A stretch of DNA of 64,000 nt from Micromonospora sp. Llam0 (GTDB lineage Bacteria > Actinomycetota > Actinomycetes > Mycobacteriales > Micromonosporaceae): the NCBI RefSeq assembly GCF_003751085.1, contig NZ_RJJY01000001.1, positions 2,108,001 through 2,172,000 of the forward strand. Reading direction: 5' to 3'. Under the pieces are notes generated by a model. It did not search any database, was not told the DNA's origin, and saw only the letters and a program-made list of their open reading frames with translations. Shown here in pieces: positions 24,900-33,340 of this stretch (its first letter is position 1; each line of letters starts with the position of its first letter). The translations under genes and the position numbers were made by a program.

Positions 24900-26435
24900 T
24901 CATCGGGTACGCAGCGTCCGCTTGAGGACCTTGCCGCTGGCGTTGCGGGGCAGCGTCTCCTCGACCCGGAACACCGCCGGGATCTTGTACCCGGCGAGCC
25001 GGGTCCGGCAGTACTCGCGGACGGCGTCCTCGTCGAAGGCGCCACCGGGGTTGACCACCAGATGCGCCCGGACTATCTCGCCCCACCGCTCGTCCGGCAC
25101 CCCGACCACCGAGACTTCCTGCACCGCCGGCAGCTCCGACAGCACCTGTTCGATCTCGATCGGATAGATGTTCTCCCCACCTCGGATGATCATGTCCTTC
25201 TTGCGGCCGGACAGGTAGAGGTAGCCCTCGTCGTCGCGCCAGGCCATGTCACCGCCGCGGAACCAGCCGTCGACCAGCACCCGGTCGGTCTCGTCCGGCA
25301 TGCCGAGGTAGCCGGCCATCACCGCGTCGGACCGGGTGACGATCTCGCCGACCGTACCGTCCGGGACCTCGTTCAGGTCGTCGTCGCACAACCGCAGGTC
25401 GACACCCATGCCAGGTTTGCCGATCGAGCCGAGTAGATGCTCGTTGCCGGCCAACGCGCGGCGGTGGTCCTCCGGGGTCAGCACGGTCTGCAGACCGGCC
25501 TCGGTGCCGGCGCCGAACATGTTCATGAAGTCGCACCTGAACGTCTTCATCGCCCGGCGCAGCAGGGTCGGCGACATCGGCGCCGCCCCGTACGCGATGG
25601 ACAGCAGCCGGTCGTAACTGGCGTCGCGCACGTCCGGCTGCTGCAGCAGCATGTCGATCATCGTTGGCACCAGGAAGACGCCGTTGAGCACGTCGCGGCG
25701 CAGCCACTTGAGCACGGTGACCGGATCGAACGCCGGCAGAATCAGCGACGGGAAGCCGCGGGCCACCCCGGCCAGCACGTAGCCCATCCCGGCCACGTGG
25801 TACAGCGGCGCCGGCGAGTAGTGGAACGAGTCCGCCGGCAGCCGCCGCTCCAGAATGCACTGGAACACCAGGTGCTTGGTCATCCGCTGGTGGTGCATGA
25901 CGCCCTTGGGCAGAGCCGTGGTGCCGCTGGTGAACGCCAGGCACATGATCTCGTCGTCACCGAACGGGGTGTCGATCTCGACGTCGTCGCCGGCGGCGAC
26001 CAGTTCGTCGTACCCCCGGTCGGCCACCGCCGTCTTCTCGTACGACACGGTCCAGCGCAACGTCGGCACGTCGATCGACTCGACCATCGCGGCGTACCGC
26101 TCGCTGAAGAACAGCACCTTCGCCTCGGCGGTACGCAGCAGCATCTGCAGCTCCGGCCGGGCCAGCCGGAAGTTCAACGGCACGTAGACCGCGCCGAGCT
26201 TCATGCAGGCCAGCAGGGTCTCCATGTAGCAGTGCGAGTCGGTGGCGAACAGCGCCACCCGGTCGCCCTTGCCGACGCCCATCCGGCGCAGCTCATTGGC
26301 GACCCGGTTGACCCGGCTGTTGACCTGGGCGAACGAGTACGAGTCGGTGTCGGTGACGAAGCAGGCCCGACCCGGCGTGTTCCGGGCGTGCAGCCGGACC
26401 CAGTCCGCCGCCCGGCTGGTGCGCTGCGTGGACAT
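24900..26435 (-). CDS. class I adenylate-forming acyl-CoA synthetase
   Basis: A 511-residue acid-CoA ligase. Motifs are TSGTTALPKG (residues 169-178), YHVAGMGYVLAG, MFGAGTEAG, the ATP-binding GWFRGGDMAW, the hinge LSGRKKDMIIRGGENIYP and the catalytic Lys near residue 502 in ASGKVLKRTL. It belongs to the FadD/cyclohexanecarboxylate-ligase-like group rather than to the PaaK group at 15591, so the island has two unrelated acid-activating enzymes. In the KstR2-type cholesterol-ring pathway the activating enzyme (FadD3) is of this class. It lies 18 bases downstream of the LLM monooxygenase gene in a leftward operon starting at 30048. Confidence 0.9.
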   Translation of the reverse strand: MSTQRTSRAADWVRLHARNTPGRACFVTDTDSYSFAQVNSRVNRVANELRRMGVGKGDRVALFATDSHCYMETLLACMKLGAVYVPLNFRLARPELQMLLRTAEAKVLFFSERYAAMVESIDVPTLRWTVSYEKTAVADRGYDELVAAGDDVEIDTPFGDDEIMCLAFTSGTTALPKGVMHHQRMTKHLVFQCILERRLPADSFHYSPAPLYHVAGMGYVLAGVARGFPSLILPAFDPVTVLKWLRRDVLNGVFLVPTMIDMLLQQPDVRDASYDRLLSIAYGAAPMSPTLLRRAMKTFRCDFMNMFGAGTEAGLQTVLTPEDHRRALAGNEHLLGSIGKPGMGVDLRLCDDDLNEVPDGTVGEIVTRSDAVMAGYLGMPDETDRVLVDGWFRGGDMAWRDDEGYLYLSGRKKDMIIRGGENIYPIEIEQVLSELPAVQEVSVVGVPDERWGEIVRAHLVVNPGGAFDEDAVREYCRTRLAGYKIPAVFRVEETLPRNASGKVLKRTLRTR

Positions 26436-26453
26436 CAGCCACCCCCTCGGTAC

Positions 26454-27539
26454 CTAGGAGAACTCGGGCAGCACGTGCTTGCCCAGCAGCTCGATCGACT
26501 TCATGACCTTCTCGTGCGGGATGTTGTACGGCTGGACGAGGCAGAGCAGCAGATCGGTCCCCACCGCCTCGTACCGTTTGGCCATCTCGACGCACTGATC
26601 GGGGTTGCCGACGATCACCGCGTCGTTGTCGACCAGATAGTCGAAGGTCAGCGAGTCCAGGTCGATCCCGCCGAGCAGCTTCCTGGCGTACTCGTAGCTG
26701 CCCAGCTGCGCACCGTCCTTCCAGTCGCCGAGCTCGGCGACGGACTTCAGCGACGTCTGCACGTACCAGCCGAAGCAGTCCCGCGCCGCCGCGTACGCCT
26801 CCTCGGTGGTCTGGGCGCAGTGCACCTGGGTGAAGGTGGCGATCTGTTCGTTGACGTACGCCCCCACCGGTTTGGCGCGCCGGATCCCGTCGCGGTACCG
26901 GTTGAACCGTTTGACCAGGGTCTCCGGCGCGGCGGCCACCGAGAACGACAACAGCCCCAGCCCTTTCTCGCCGATCAGCTCGTGGCTGTCTGCGCTGGAC
27001 GAGGCGCCCCACAGCGGCGGGTGCGGGCGCTGCATCGGCTTGGGCACCACCCCGCGCGGCGGCAGCTTGAAATGCTCGCCGTCCCAGGAGAACTCCTCCT
27101 GGGTCCAGCAGCCCATGATGACCTCCAGGGCCTCCTCCCACATCGGCCGGGTGTCGGTCGGGTCGATGCCGAACCCTTCCAGCTCGGTACGGGTGCCGGA
27201 GCGGCCGGTGCCGAACTCCAGGCGGCCGCCGGAGAGCACGTCGACGGTGGCGGCCGCCTCGGCGGCGCGCACCGGATGGTTGTACGGAAACGGCAGCAGC
27301 CGTACGCCGTGCCCGATCCGGATGTTCTTCGTCTTCGCGGCGATCGCGCCGTAGAGCACGCCCGGCGCCGACGAGAACGAGTACTCGTCGAGGAAGTGGT
27401 GTTCGACGGTCCAGACGCTGTGGAAGCCGAGCTTGTCGGCGAGCACGATCTGGTCGAGGACGTTCTGGAACGCCACGTAGGCGCTGCGGTCGTCCCACGG
27501 GCGGGGCACCGCGATCTCGTACATCAGGGCGAACTTCAT
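26454..27539 (-). CDS. LLM-class flavin-dependent monooxygenase
   Basis: A 361-residue bacterial-luciferase-like TIM-barrel oxidoreductase: VWTVEHHFLDEYS, GHGVRLLPFPYNHPVRAAE, ATVDVLSGGRLEFGTGRSG and a C-terminal VGNPDQCVEMAKRYEAVG. Such enzymes use reduced FMN (or F420) and oxygen. The co-encoded flavin reductase at 29500 favours FMNH2. The ATG at 27539 overlaps the lactonase stop as ATGA. A Baeyer-Villiger or hydroxylation step is possible; the adjacent lactonase would fit Baeyer-Villiger chemistry, which is an inference. Confidence 0.87.
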   Translation of the reverse strand: MKFALMYEIAVPRPWDDRSAYVAFQNVLDQIVLADKLGFHSVWTVEHHFLDEYSFSSAPGVLYGAIAAKTKNIRIGHGVRLLPFPYNHPVRAAEAAATVDVLSGGRLEFGTGRSGTRTELEGFGIDPTDTRPMWEEALEVIMGCWTQEEFSWDGEHFKLPPRGVVPKPMQRPHPPLWGASSSADSHELIGEKGLGLLSFSVAAAPETLVKRFNRYRDGIRRAKPVGAYVNEQIATFTQVHCAQTTEEAYAAARDCFGWYVQTSLKSVAELGDWKDGAQLGSYEYARKLLGGIDLDSLTFDYLVDNDAVIVGNPDQCVEMAKRYEAVGTDLLLCLVQPYNIPHEKVMKSIELLGKHVLPEFS

Positions 27540-28417
27540 CCGATGTCTCCCTCGTGCAACGGGTACGCCGCCACGCCCAGGTCGTACGCGACCAGTTCGC
27601 CGGTCATCGAGAAGGTGACGTACAGCCGGCCGTCGCCGATGCAGCAGTTGGTGGGCTGGGCGCCGGGTGGCGTGTCGATGGCGTCCCGGACCGAGCCGTC
27701 CGGTCCGATGACCACGACGACATGCCCGACGCTGCCGCACACGTACAGGTTGCCGTCGGCGTCGAAGCAGAACCCGTCCGGCGAGCCGGCCGGCAGCTTG
27801 GCGAACACCTGCGGGTCGCCGAGCCCGGTACCGGGCGAGTGGTCGAAGACCAGGATGCGACGGGTCAGCGACTGGGCCAGGTACAGCCGCCCGTCCGGGC
27901 CGAACCCGATCCCGTTGGGCATCGCCGGGACCTCGGCGACCTGCCGCACCGTGCCGTCGGCGGACACCGTGACGATCCGGCCCGGCTTGAGGTCGCGCAG
28001 GTTCTCCCAGTTGTGCGAGTCGGTGACGTACAGCCGACCGTCGGGACCGAAGCACAGATCGTTGGGCCGGTGCGGGGCCGGGCCCGGCAGGTCGACGGCG
28101 ACCGTACTGACGGTGCCGTCGGCGGCGACCTTCTGCACGCGGCCGTCGAACGGTTCGGGCGCGTGCCAGTACCCGCCGGTCCGGGTGGCGGACAGGCCAC
28201 CGTTGTTGGCCACGTACACCGCGCCGCTGGCGCCCCGCGCGCTGCCGTTGGGGCCGCCGCCGAGGTCACCGAGGGTGGACCGGCTCCCATCGGCGGCGAC
28301 CCGGGTCAGCCGCTGGCCCTGCATCTCGACCACGGCGACCGCGCCGTCGCCGAGGTGGCTGGGGCCCTCCGGGAAGTGAAGGCCGTCGGTGACCACCCGG
28401 GGTGTGCCGGCGGTCAC
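27536..28417 (-). CDS. SMP-30/gluconolactonase-family hydrolase
   Basis: A 293-residue six-bladed beta-propeller. The metal-site residues typical of SMP-30 lactonases can be seen: a Glu near the N-terminus (HFPEGPSH), Asn in RPNDLCFGPDGRLYVTDS and the repeat element GSPDGFCFDADGNLYV. It likely opens a lactone to a hydroxy acid. It lies between two LLM monooxygenases with four-base overlaps on both sides (GTGA and ATGA), so the three products should be made together. That suggests that lactonisation by oxygen insertion is followed by hydrolysis. Confidence 0.85.
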   Translation of the reverse strand: MTAGTPRVVTDGLHFPEGPSHLGDGAVAVVEMQGQRLTRVAADGSRSTLGDLGGGPNGSARGASGAVYVANNGGLSATRTGGYWHAPEPFDGRVQKVAADGTVSTVAVDLPGPAPHRPNDLCFGPDGRLYVTDSHNWENLRDLKPGRIVTVSADGTVRQVAEVPAMPNGIGFGPDGRLYLAQSLTRRILVFDHSPGTGLGDPQVFAKLPAGSPDGFCFDADGNLYVCGSVGHVVVVIGPDGSVRDAIDTPPGAQPTNCCIGDGRLYVTFSMTGELVAYDLGVAAYPLHEGDIG

Positions 28418-29493
28418 GACGTCACCTGCACCGGGTCGAGGGCCTTGAGCCGGGGCATCACCTCGGCGGCGAACAGCCGCAGATTGTGCTCGGCGGTCTG
28501 CGGCGACATGCCGGCGAACGAGAAGACCCCGTTGAACCCGTCGTTGCCGACCTTGGACCGGATGTCGACGATCCGCTCGTAGCACTGCTCCGGGGTGCCC
28601 CAGATCTGCAGTTCGATGAAGTTCTCGACGACCCGGTCGGAGCCGTGTTTCTGGATGGACCGGGCCAGTTTCTGGTAGTACTCGTAGCCCATCGTGGTGT
28701 CGAAGTGCCGGCCGCCGAGTTCGTAGTGGTTGAGCACGTACTCGTAGTAGCCGCCGATGTACTCCTGGGCCATGTCGCGGGCCTTGACCGGGTCCTCGTC
28801 GCAGCAGACCCAGCCGGTGACCAGCGGGGCCGGTGCGTCGACGCCCTTGAGTTCCTTGAAGGTGGTCCGGTAGGCGTCCAGGTCGTCGGCCACCTCCATC
28901 CAGTCCTTCTGCGGGTTGATCAGGATGCCGGCGCCGACGTCGGCCATGATGCGCACCGACTCCGGGGAGACGGCGGCGGCGTAGAGCCGGTCCCGGAAGC
29001 TGCGCGTCGGGCGGGGCCGCAGCTCACGCCGGGGAATGGTGTAGTACTTGCCCTCGTACTCCAGCACGCCGGTTTCGAGGGCCTGCATGATGATCTGCGC
29101 GGCCTCGACGAAGCGTTCCCGCGACTCGCCCATCGGCACCCGCATCCCGTCGAACTCGATACGGCCCAGGCCACGGCCCATCCCGAAGACGAACCGGCCG
29201 TTGGAGATGATGTCGAGCACGGCGACCTGTTCGGCCACCCGCACCGGGTCGTGCCAGGGCAGGATCACCGCGCCGGAGCCGAGTTGGACCCGTTCGGTCC
29301 GCCCGGCCAGGTAGGTGAGGAACTGCAGGACGTCGGGGCACATGGTGTACGACGTGAAGTGGTGCTCCACGCCCCAGATGGCGTCGAACCCGAGCGGCTC
29401 GGCGAGGTCGGCGAGCCGCAGCTCGTTGTGGTAGATCTCCTCGTCGGTCGCGTTCTCGTGACCTTCGAAGATGCAGGTCATCCCTACACGCAT
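28414..29493 (-). CDS. second LLM-class flavin-dependent monooxygenase
   Basis: A 359-residue luciferase-family protein, distinct from the one at 26454. Signatures are MRVGMTCIFEGHE, FDAIWGVEHHFTSY, GSGAVILPWHDPVRVAEQ and VLDIISNGRFVFGMGRGLG. Two different LLM enzymes in one operon may form a heteromer like luciferase alpha/beta, or act on successive intermediates. The ATG at 29493 lies 6 bases past the flavin reductase stop; GGAGG is 10 bases upstream, within the reductase 3' end. Confidence 0.87.
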   Translation of the reverse strand: MRVGMTCIFEGHENATDEEIYHNELRLADLAEPLGFDAIWGVEHHFTSYTMCPDVLQFLTYLAGRTERVQLGSGAVILPWHDPVRVAEQVAVLDIISNGRFVFGMGRGLGRIEFDGMRVPMGESRERFVEAAQIIMQALETGVLEYEGKYYTIPRRELRPRPTRSFRDRLYAAAVSPESVRIMADVGAGILINPQKDWMEVADDLDAYRTTFKELKGVDAPAPLVTGWVCCDEDPVKARDMAQEYIGGYYEYVLNHYELGGRHFDTTMGYEYYQKLARSIQKHGSDRVVENFIELQIWGTPEQCYERIVDIRSKVGNDGFNGVFSFAGMSPQTAEHNLRLFAAEVMPRLKALDPVQVTS

Positions 29494-29499
29494 CGGGGT

Positions 29500-30048
29500 T
29501 CAGCCTCCAGTGGACGGATCGTGGGCGGCGTCGGGCGCCGCGAGCTGCTGGTACCGGCCGTGGCAGAAGACCAGCGGTCGGCCCTGGGCGCGGACGTCGA
29601 GGTTGCGCACCCGGCCCAGTACGAACAGGTGGTCGCCGGCCGGGTGGCAGCGCTCGAAGACGCAGTCGAACCAGGCGAGCGCGCCGTCGATCACCGGGGA
29701 GCCGGTCTCGGCCGCGGGACGCCAGTCGACGCCGTCGAACTTGCGACCACCGGATCGGGCGAAGCCGCGGCACAACTGCTCATGCTCCTCACCGAGCACG
29801 TTGACGCAGAACGTCCCGACCGGGACCATCAGCGGCCAGGTGCTCGAGGTGCGGGCCGGCAGGAAGCCCACCAGAGGCGGGTCGAGCGACGCGGAGACGA
29901 ACGAGCCGACGGTCAGGCCGACCGGTCCCTGCCTGGTCATCGCGGTGACCACTGTCACGCCGGTGGGCACGTGACCCATCACGTGCCGGAAGCGCTCGGC
30001 GGTGAAGGGATTGATCCGGGCCGGGCGGATCGGGGTGTCGACCACCAT
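29500..30048 (-). CDS. flavin reductase (NAD(P)H:FMN oxidoreductase component)
   Basis: A 182-residue flavin reductase of the HpaC/two-component monooxygenase type: FRHVMGHVPTGVTVVTAM, LTVGSFVSASLDPPLVGFLP, FCVNVLGEEHEQLC and the GDHLFVLGRVRNL ending. It would supply FMNH2 to one or both LLM monooxygenases. It is the first gene of the leftward operon, with GGAGGCGAGG just before the ATG at 30048. Its promoter faces that of the E1-alpha gene across a 260-base gap. Confidence 0.9.
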   Translation of the reverse strand: MVVDTPIRPARINPFTAERFRHVMGHVPTGVTVVTAMTRQGPVGLTVGSFVSASLDPPLVGFLPARTSSTWPLMVPVGTFCVNVLGEEHEQLCRGFARSGGRKFDGVDWRPAAETGSPVIDGALAWFDCVFERCHPAGDHLFVLGRVRNLDVRAQGRPLVFCHGRYQQLAAPDAAHDPSTGG

Positions 30049-30117
30049 CTACCTCGCCTCCAACATCCTCGGGGTTCCCGGTCGGGCGGACTCGATGACA
30101 TGCACGTCACCGCTGAT

Positions 30118-30233
30118 GTTGACGGAAGGCTAACACCGAGCCGGACCACGCGTCAACAGCAGCGCTGACAATCCAATTCGACCCCGGCGGGGCGTTCCGC
30201 GCGGCGGCCAACTGTGTTAACACTAGTGTTTAC
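30118..30233. promoter_or_regulatory. divergent control region with a palindromic operator
   Basis: The gap 30049-30308 between the monooxygenase and 2-oxo-acid dehydrogenase operons holds two AT-rich elements. The better one is GTTAACACTAGTGTTTAC at 30216-30233, an 18-bp inverted repeat with one mismatched pair around a perfect AACACTAGTGTT. The other is GTTGACGGAAGGCTAAC at 30118-30134, an imperfect inverted repeat nearer the leftward gene. Each lies 70-80 bases from its gene, where a repressor would block transcription. The binding protein is inferred to be a TetR-family member. Confidence 0.5.
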
Positions 30234-30308
30234 GCGATGGTCGGTCCGTACCCGACCTGCGGCGACGCCGTGGTCCGCGACCGCCGACGCAACCCAGAGG
30301 AGAGCGAG

Positions 30309-31373
30309 ATGGAGCTGGCAACGCAGCGGGCACCCGACCCGGTGGGCACCACCCCCGACCCGGTCGATGTGGGCCCCGACCTGGCGGACATCGATGCCGA
30401 CCTGGCGGTGGAGATGCTGCGCCGGATGCTGCGTATCCGGCGGTTCGAGGAAGCCACCATCGATCTGTTCCACGCCGGCGAACTTCCCGCCATGGTGCAC
30501 CTGAGCATCGGCCAGGAAGCCGCGATCGTCGGCGCCTGCCTGGCCACCGGCGTCGACGACTACATGACCGGCAACCACCGCTCGCACGGGCACCCGATCG
30601 CCAAGGGCGCCCGGCTGGACCGGCTGATGGCCGAACTGCTGGGCCGCGCCGACGGCGTCTGCAAAGGCAAGGGCGGCAGCATGCACCTGGCCGACTTCTC
30701 CGTCGGCAGCCTCGGCGAGTCCGGCATCGTCGGCTCCGCCATCCCGGTCGCCACCGGCGCCGGCCTCGCCGCCGACGTCCTCGGCGACGGCCGGATCTGC
30801 CTGTGCTTCTTCGGCGACGGCGCCGCCAACGAAGGCGTCTTCCACGAGTCGCTCAACCTGGCCGCCGTCTGGCGGCTGCCCGTCGTCTACCTCTGCGAGA
30901 ACAACGGGTACGCGGTCAGCGTGCGCGCCGACGACCTCACCTCGGTGCCGGACATCGCCACCCGGGCGCTCGCGTACGGCATCCCCGGGGTGGTGGTCGA
31001 CGGCCAGGACGTCACCGCCACCTACCGGGCGGTCGCCGCCGCGGTCGCCCGGGCCCGCGCCGGCGACGGACCCAGCATCGTGGAGACCAAGACCTACCGG
31101 TTCCACGAACACGCGTACGGGCTGAAGCTGCGCGAGGCGTACCGCGACGACGCCGAGGTCGGCACGTGGAGCGCCGACCGCGACCCGATCAGCCTGTTCA
31201 CCGCCCGGCTGCTCGCCGACGGACGGACCGACCGGGCCCGGATCGACGCGGTACGCGCCGAGGTCGACGTCGAGATCGCCGAAGCGGTCGAGTTCGCCCG
31301 GCGCAGCCCCTACCCGGAGCCGACCGAGGCGTACCGGGATCTGTACCACGAGCCGGAAGGAGCGGGCGTGTGA
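30309..31373 (+). CDS. 2-oxo-acid dehydrogenase E1 alpha (acetoin dehydrogenase-like)
   Basis: A 354-residue thiamine-diphosphate enzyme subunit. It matches the AcoA/PdhA family: NHRSHGHPIAKGA, CKGKGGSMHLADFSVG, the ThDP motif FFGDGAANEGVFHESLN and CENNGYAVS. With the next three genes it forms an oxidative decarboxylase or acetoin-cleaving complex giving an acyl-CoA. The ATG at 30309 is chosen because GAGGAGAG precedes it; an in-frame ATG at 30237 lies inside the operator region and lacks a ribosome site. Confidence 0.9.
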   Translation: MELATQRAPDPVGTTPDPVDVGPDLADIDADLAVEMLRRMLRIRRFEEATIDLFHAGELPAMVHLSIGQEAAIVGACLATGVDDYMTGNHRSHGHPIAKGARLDRLMAELLGRADGVCKGKGGSMHLADFSVGSLGESGIVGSAIPVATGAGLAADVLGDGRICLCFFGDGAANEGVFHESLNLAAVWRLPVVYLCENNGYAVSVRADDLTSVPDIATRALAYGIPGVVVDGQDVTATYRAVAAAVARARAGDGPSIVETKTYRFHEHAYGLKLREAYRDDAEVGTWSADRDPISLFTARLLADGRTDRARIDAVRAEVDVEIAEAVEFARRSPYPEPTEAYRDLYHEPEGAGV

Positions 31374-32392
31374 GCGCGGACACCGCGTCGGCGCCGGCCC
31401 GACGCCGCAGCGCCGAACTGGGCTTCCTGCAGGCCATCCAGCAGGCCCAGCAGGAGGAGATGGCCCGCGACGAACGGGTCATCCTGATGGGCCAGGACCT
31501 GCGGGCCAACGTCTTCGGCGCGGCCGCCGGCTTCCTCGCCGAGTTCGGCCCGGCCCGGGTACGCGACCTGCCGCTGTCCGAGGCGGCCAGCGTCGGGATG
31601 GCCGCCGGCGCCGCGATGGCCGGCCTACGGCCGATCGTCGACCTGACCGTGGCCAGCTTCATGTTCGGCGCGATGGACCAGTTCATCAGCCAGGTCGCCA
31701 AGAGCCGCTACATGTTCGGTGGGCAGGCCCGGCTCCCGGTGGTGTACCGGCAGGCGCTGTACTATCACGGCGGCACCGCCGCACACCACGCCGACCGCCC
31801 CTACCCGATGTTCATGAACGTCCCCGGCCTGAAGATCATCGTGCCGAGCAACGGTCCGGACCTCAAAGGCCTGCTCAAGACGGCGATCCGCGACGACAAC
31901 CCGGTGCTGTGCTTCGAGGACGCCAACCTGTGGGGCCGCCGCGGCCGAGGGCCGGCACCGGCCGACGACGAACACCTGGTCCCGTTCGGCGTCGCCGCGA
32001 TTCCCCGGGCCGGCACCGACGTGACCGTGATCGGCATCGGCGGCGGGGTGAAACTCGCCCTGGAGGCCGCCGACCAGCTCGCCGCCGACGGCATCTCCGT
32101 CGAGGTCGTCGACCCGCGCACCCTGGTCCCGATGGACTGGTCGACGATCGTCGCCTCGGTGGCCAGAACCGGCCGCGCCGTCGTCGTCGACCCGGCCAAC
32201 CGCACCTGCAGCGCCGCCAGCGAGATCGCCGCCCACCTGGTCGAGGAGGCGTTCGACGCACTGCGCGCACCGGTGCTGCGGGTCACCACCGACGACATCC
32301 ACGTGCCGTTCAGCCCAGCGCTGGAGAAGCAGATCTACCCGTCCACAGACAAGATCGTCGCGGCGGTACGCCGCACGCTCGGAGAGAGGTGA
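31370..32392 (+). CDS. 2-oxo-acid dehydrogenase E1 beta
   Basis: A 340-residue transketolase-like subunit pairing with E1 alpha. Markers are ERVILMGQDLRANVFG, RVRDLPLSEAASVGMAAGAA, the substrate-channel region YYHGGTAAHHADRPYPMF and DVTVIGIGGGVKLALEAA in the C-terminal domain. The GTG start at 31370 overlaps the E1-alpha stop by four bases. No E3 (lipoamide dehydrogenase) gene is present, so a housekeeping E3 would be needed. Confidence 0.9.
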   Translation: MSADTASAPARRRSAELGFLQAIQQAQQEEMARDERVILMGQDLRANVFGAAAGFLAEFGPARVRDLPLSEAASVGMAAGAAMAGLRPIVDLTVASFMFGAMDQFISQVAKSRYMFGGQARLPVVYRQALYYHGGTAAHHADRPYPMFMNVPGLKIIVPSNGPDLKGLLKTAIRDDNPVLCFEDANLWGRRGRGPAPADDEHLVPFGVAAIPRAGTDVTVIGIGGGVKLALEAADQLAADGISVEVVDPRTLVPMDWSTIVASVARTGRAVVVDPANRTCSAASEIAAHLVEEAFDALRAPVLRVTTDDIHVPFSPALEKQIYPSTDKIVAAVRRTLGER

Positions 32393-32394
32393 AC

Positions 32395-32637
32395 ATGGAG
32401 ACCGAGGTGCGTCTGCCGCAGTTCGGCATGGGCATGTCCGAAGCCGAGGTGATGCAGTGGTACGCCGCCGACGGCGACCGGGTCGAGGAAGGCGCCGACC
32501 TGGTCGAGGTGGAGGCGGAGAAGGCCCGCGAGGTGCTCGCCGCACCGGCCAGCGGCACGCTGCGGATCACCGCCCAGCCCGGCGACGTCGTCGAGGTCCG
32601 TACCGTCCTCGGCGTCATCGTCGGCGACACGCCGTGA
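32395..32637 (+). CDS. free-standing lipoyl/biotinyl-domain protein
   Basis: An 80-residue single lipoyl domain. The hairpin carrying the lipoylated Lys is VEVEAEKAREVLAAP, in place of the usual ETDKA. The N-terminal RLPQFGMGMSEAEVMQWY and the closing GDVVEVRTVLGVI are typical. E2 enzymes usually carry this domain fused to the acyltransferase; here it is separate. GAGAGAGG lies 6 bases before the ATG at 32395. It should swing acyl groups between E1 and the E2 core encoded next. Confidence 0.88.
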   Translation: METEVRLPQFGMGMSEAEVMQWYAADGDRVEEGADLVEVEAEKAREVLAAPASGTLRITAQPGDVVEVRTVLGVIVGDTP

Positions 32638-32677
32638 CCAGCCCACCCGGCCGGACCGGCGCCGGATCGCCGCCCAC

Positions 32678-33235
32678 ATGGTCAGGTCCCTGGCGACCAG
32701 CCCGCACGCGGCGATGGCCGTCGAGGTCCGCTTCGACGCCGTCGAAGCCGACCGGGCGACCCGGGGCAGCCGACCACCCGGGATGCTCGCCTACCTCGCC
32801 CGGGCCACCGCACAGGCGTTGACCGAGTTCCCGATGGTGAACGCCAGCTGGGAGGAGGCCGGGATCCGGGTCTTCGAGCAGGTCAACCTCGGCATCGCCG
32901 TCGACCTGCGGCACGAGGGCCTGGTCGTGCCGGTCGTACACCGCACCAACGAACTCGACCTGACCGGCGGCACCTTCACCCTCTCCAGCCTGGGCCGGTC
33001 CGGCACCCTGTTCACCGTCCCGGTGATCAACCAGCCGCAGGCCGCCATCCTGTCCTTCGACAGCGTCGCCGACCGGCCGGTCGTCGTCCGCGACGGCGGC
33101 CGGCCCCGACTGGACGTCGGCCGGGTCGCCGTGCTGACCGCCTCGTTCGACCACCGGGTCTTTGACGGCGCGTACTGCGCCGCCTTCCTCGGCCGGATCC
33201 GACACCTGGTCGAATCGGCCGCCGACCAGCGGTAG
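32678..33235 (+). CDS. E2 acyltransferase catalytic domain, N-terminus frameshifted or truncated
   Basis: A 185-residue dihydrolipoyl acyltransferase core with the catalytic ASFDHRVFDG motif near the C-terminus and the INQPQAAILSFDS strand. The first usable ATG in frame is at 32678, with no ribosome site. The conserved lead-in RRRIAAHMVRSLATSPHA continues upstream in the same frame to about 32660, with no start codon before it. A GTG at 32634 overlaps the lipoyl-gene stop as GTGA, as at most junctions here, but is in another frame. A one-base change between about 32640 and 32660 would join them. Either the gene is frameshifted, the sequence has an error, or translation reinitiates internally. 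Confidence 0.7.
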   Translation: MVRSLATSPHAAMAVEVRFDAVEADRATRGSRPPGMLAYLARATAQALTEFPMVNASWEEAGIRVFEQVNLGIAVDLRHEGLVVPVVHRTNELDLTGGTFTLSSLGRSGTLFTVPVINQPQAAILSFDSVADRPVVVRDGGRPRLDVGRVAVLTASFDHRVFDGAYCAAFLGRIRHLVESAADQR

Positions 33236-33254
33236 TCGTCACCACCAGGGGATA

Positions 33255-33291
33255 CGCCGGGCGGGACGGTTCCGCGCCGGCCCGCCCGGCG
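33255..33291 (+). terminator. hairpin after the E2 gene
   Basis: CGCCGGGCGGG (33255-33265) pairs perfectly with CCCGCCCGGCG (33281-33291) across a 15-base loop, 20 bases after the E2 stop and before the mscR ribosome site. The U-run is weak (gtaggttcg), as is common in high-GC actinomycetes. It probably separates the 2-oxo-acid dehydrogenase operon from mscR. Confidence 0.55.
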
Positions 33292-33340
33292 GTAGGTTCG
33301 AACCGGACCTGTGTGACGACGACGTTTCAGGAGGGTTCCG

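Noticed and set aside
25437..28379. 980-codon open frame on the plus strand
   Set aside because: It lies wholly opposite a ligase, an LLM monooxygenase and a lactonase with clear motifs. Its composition is typical of antisense frames.
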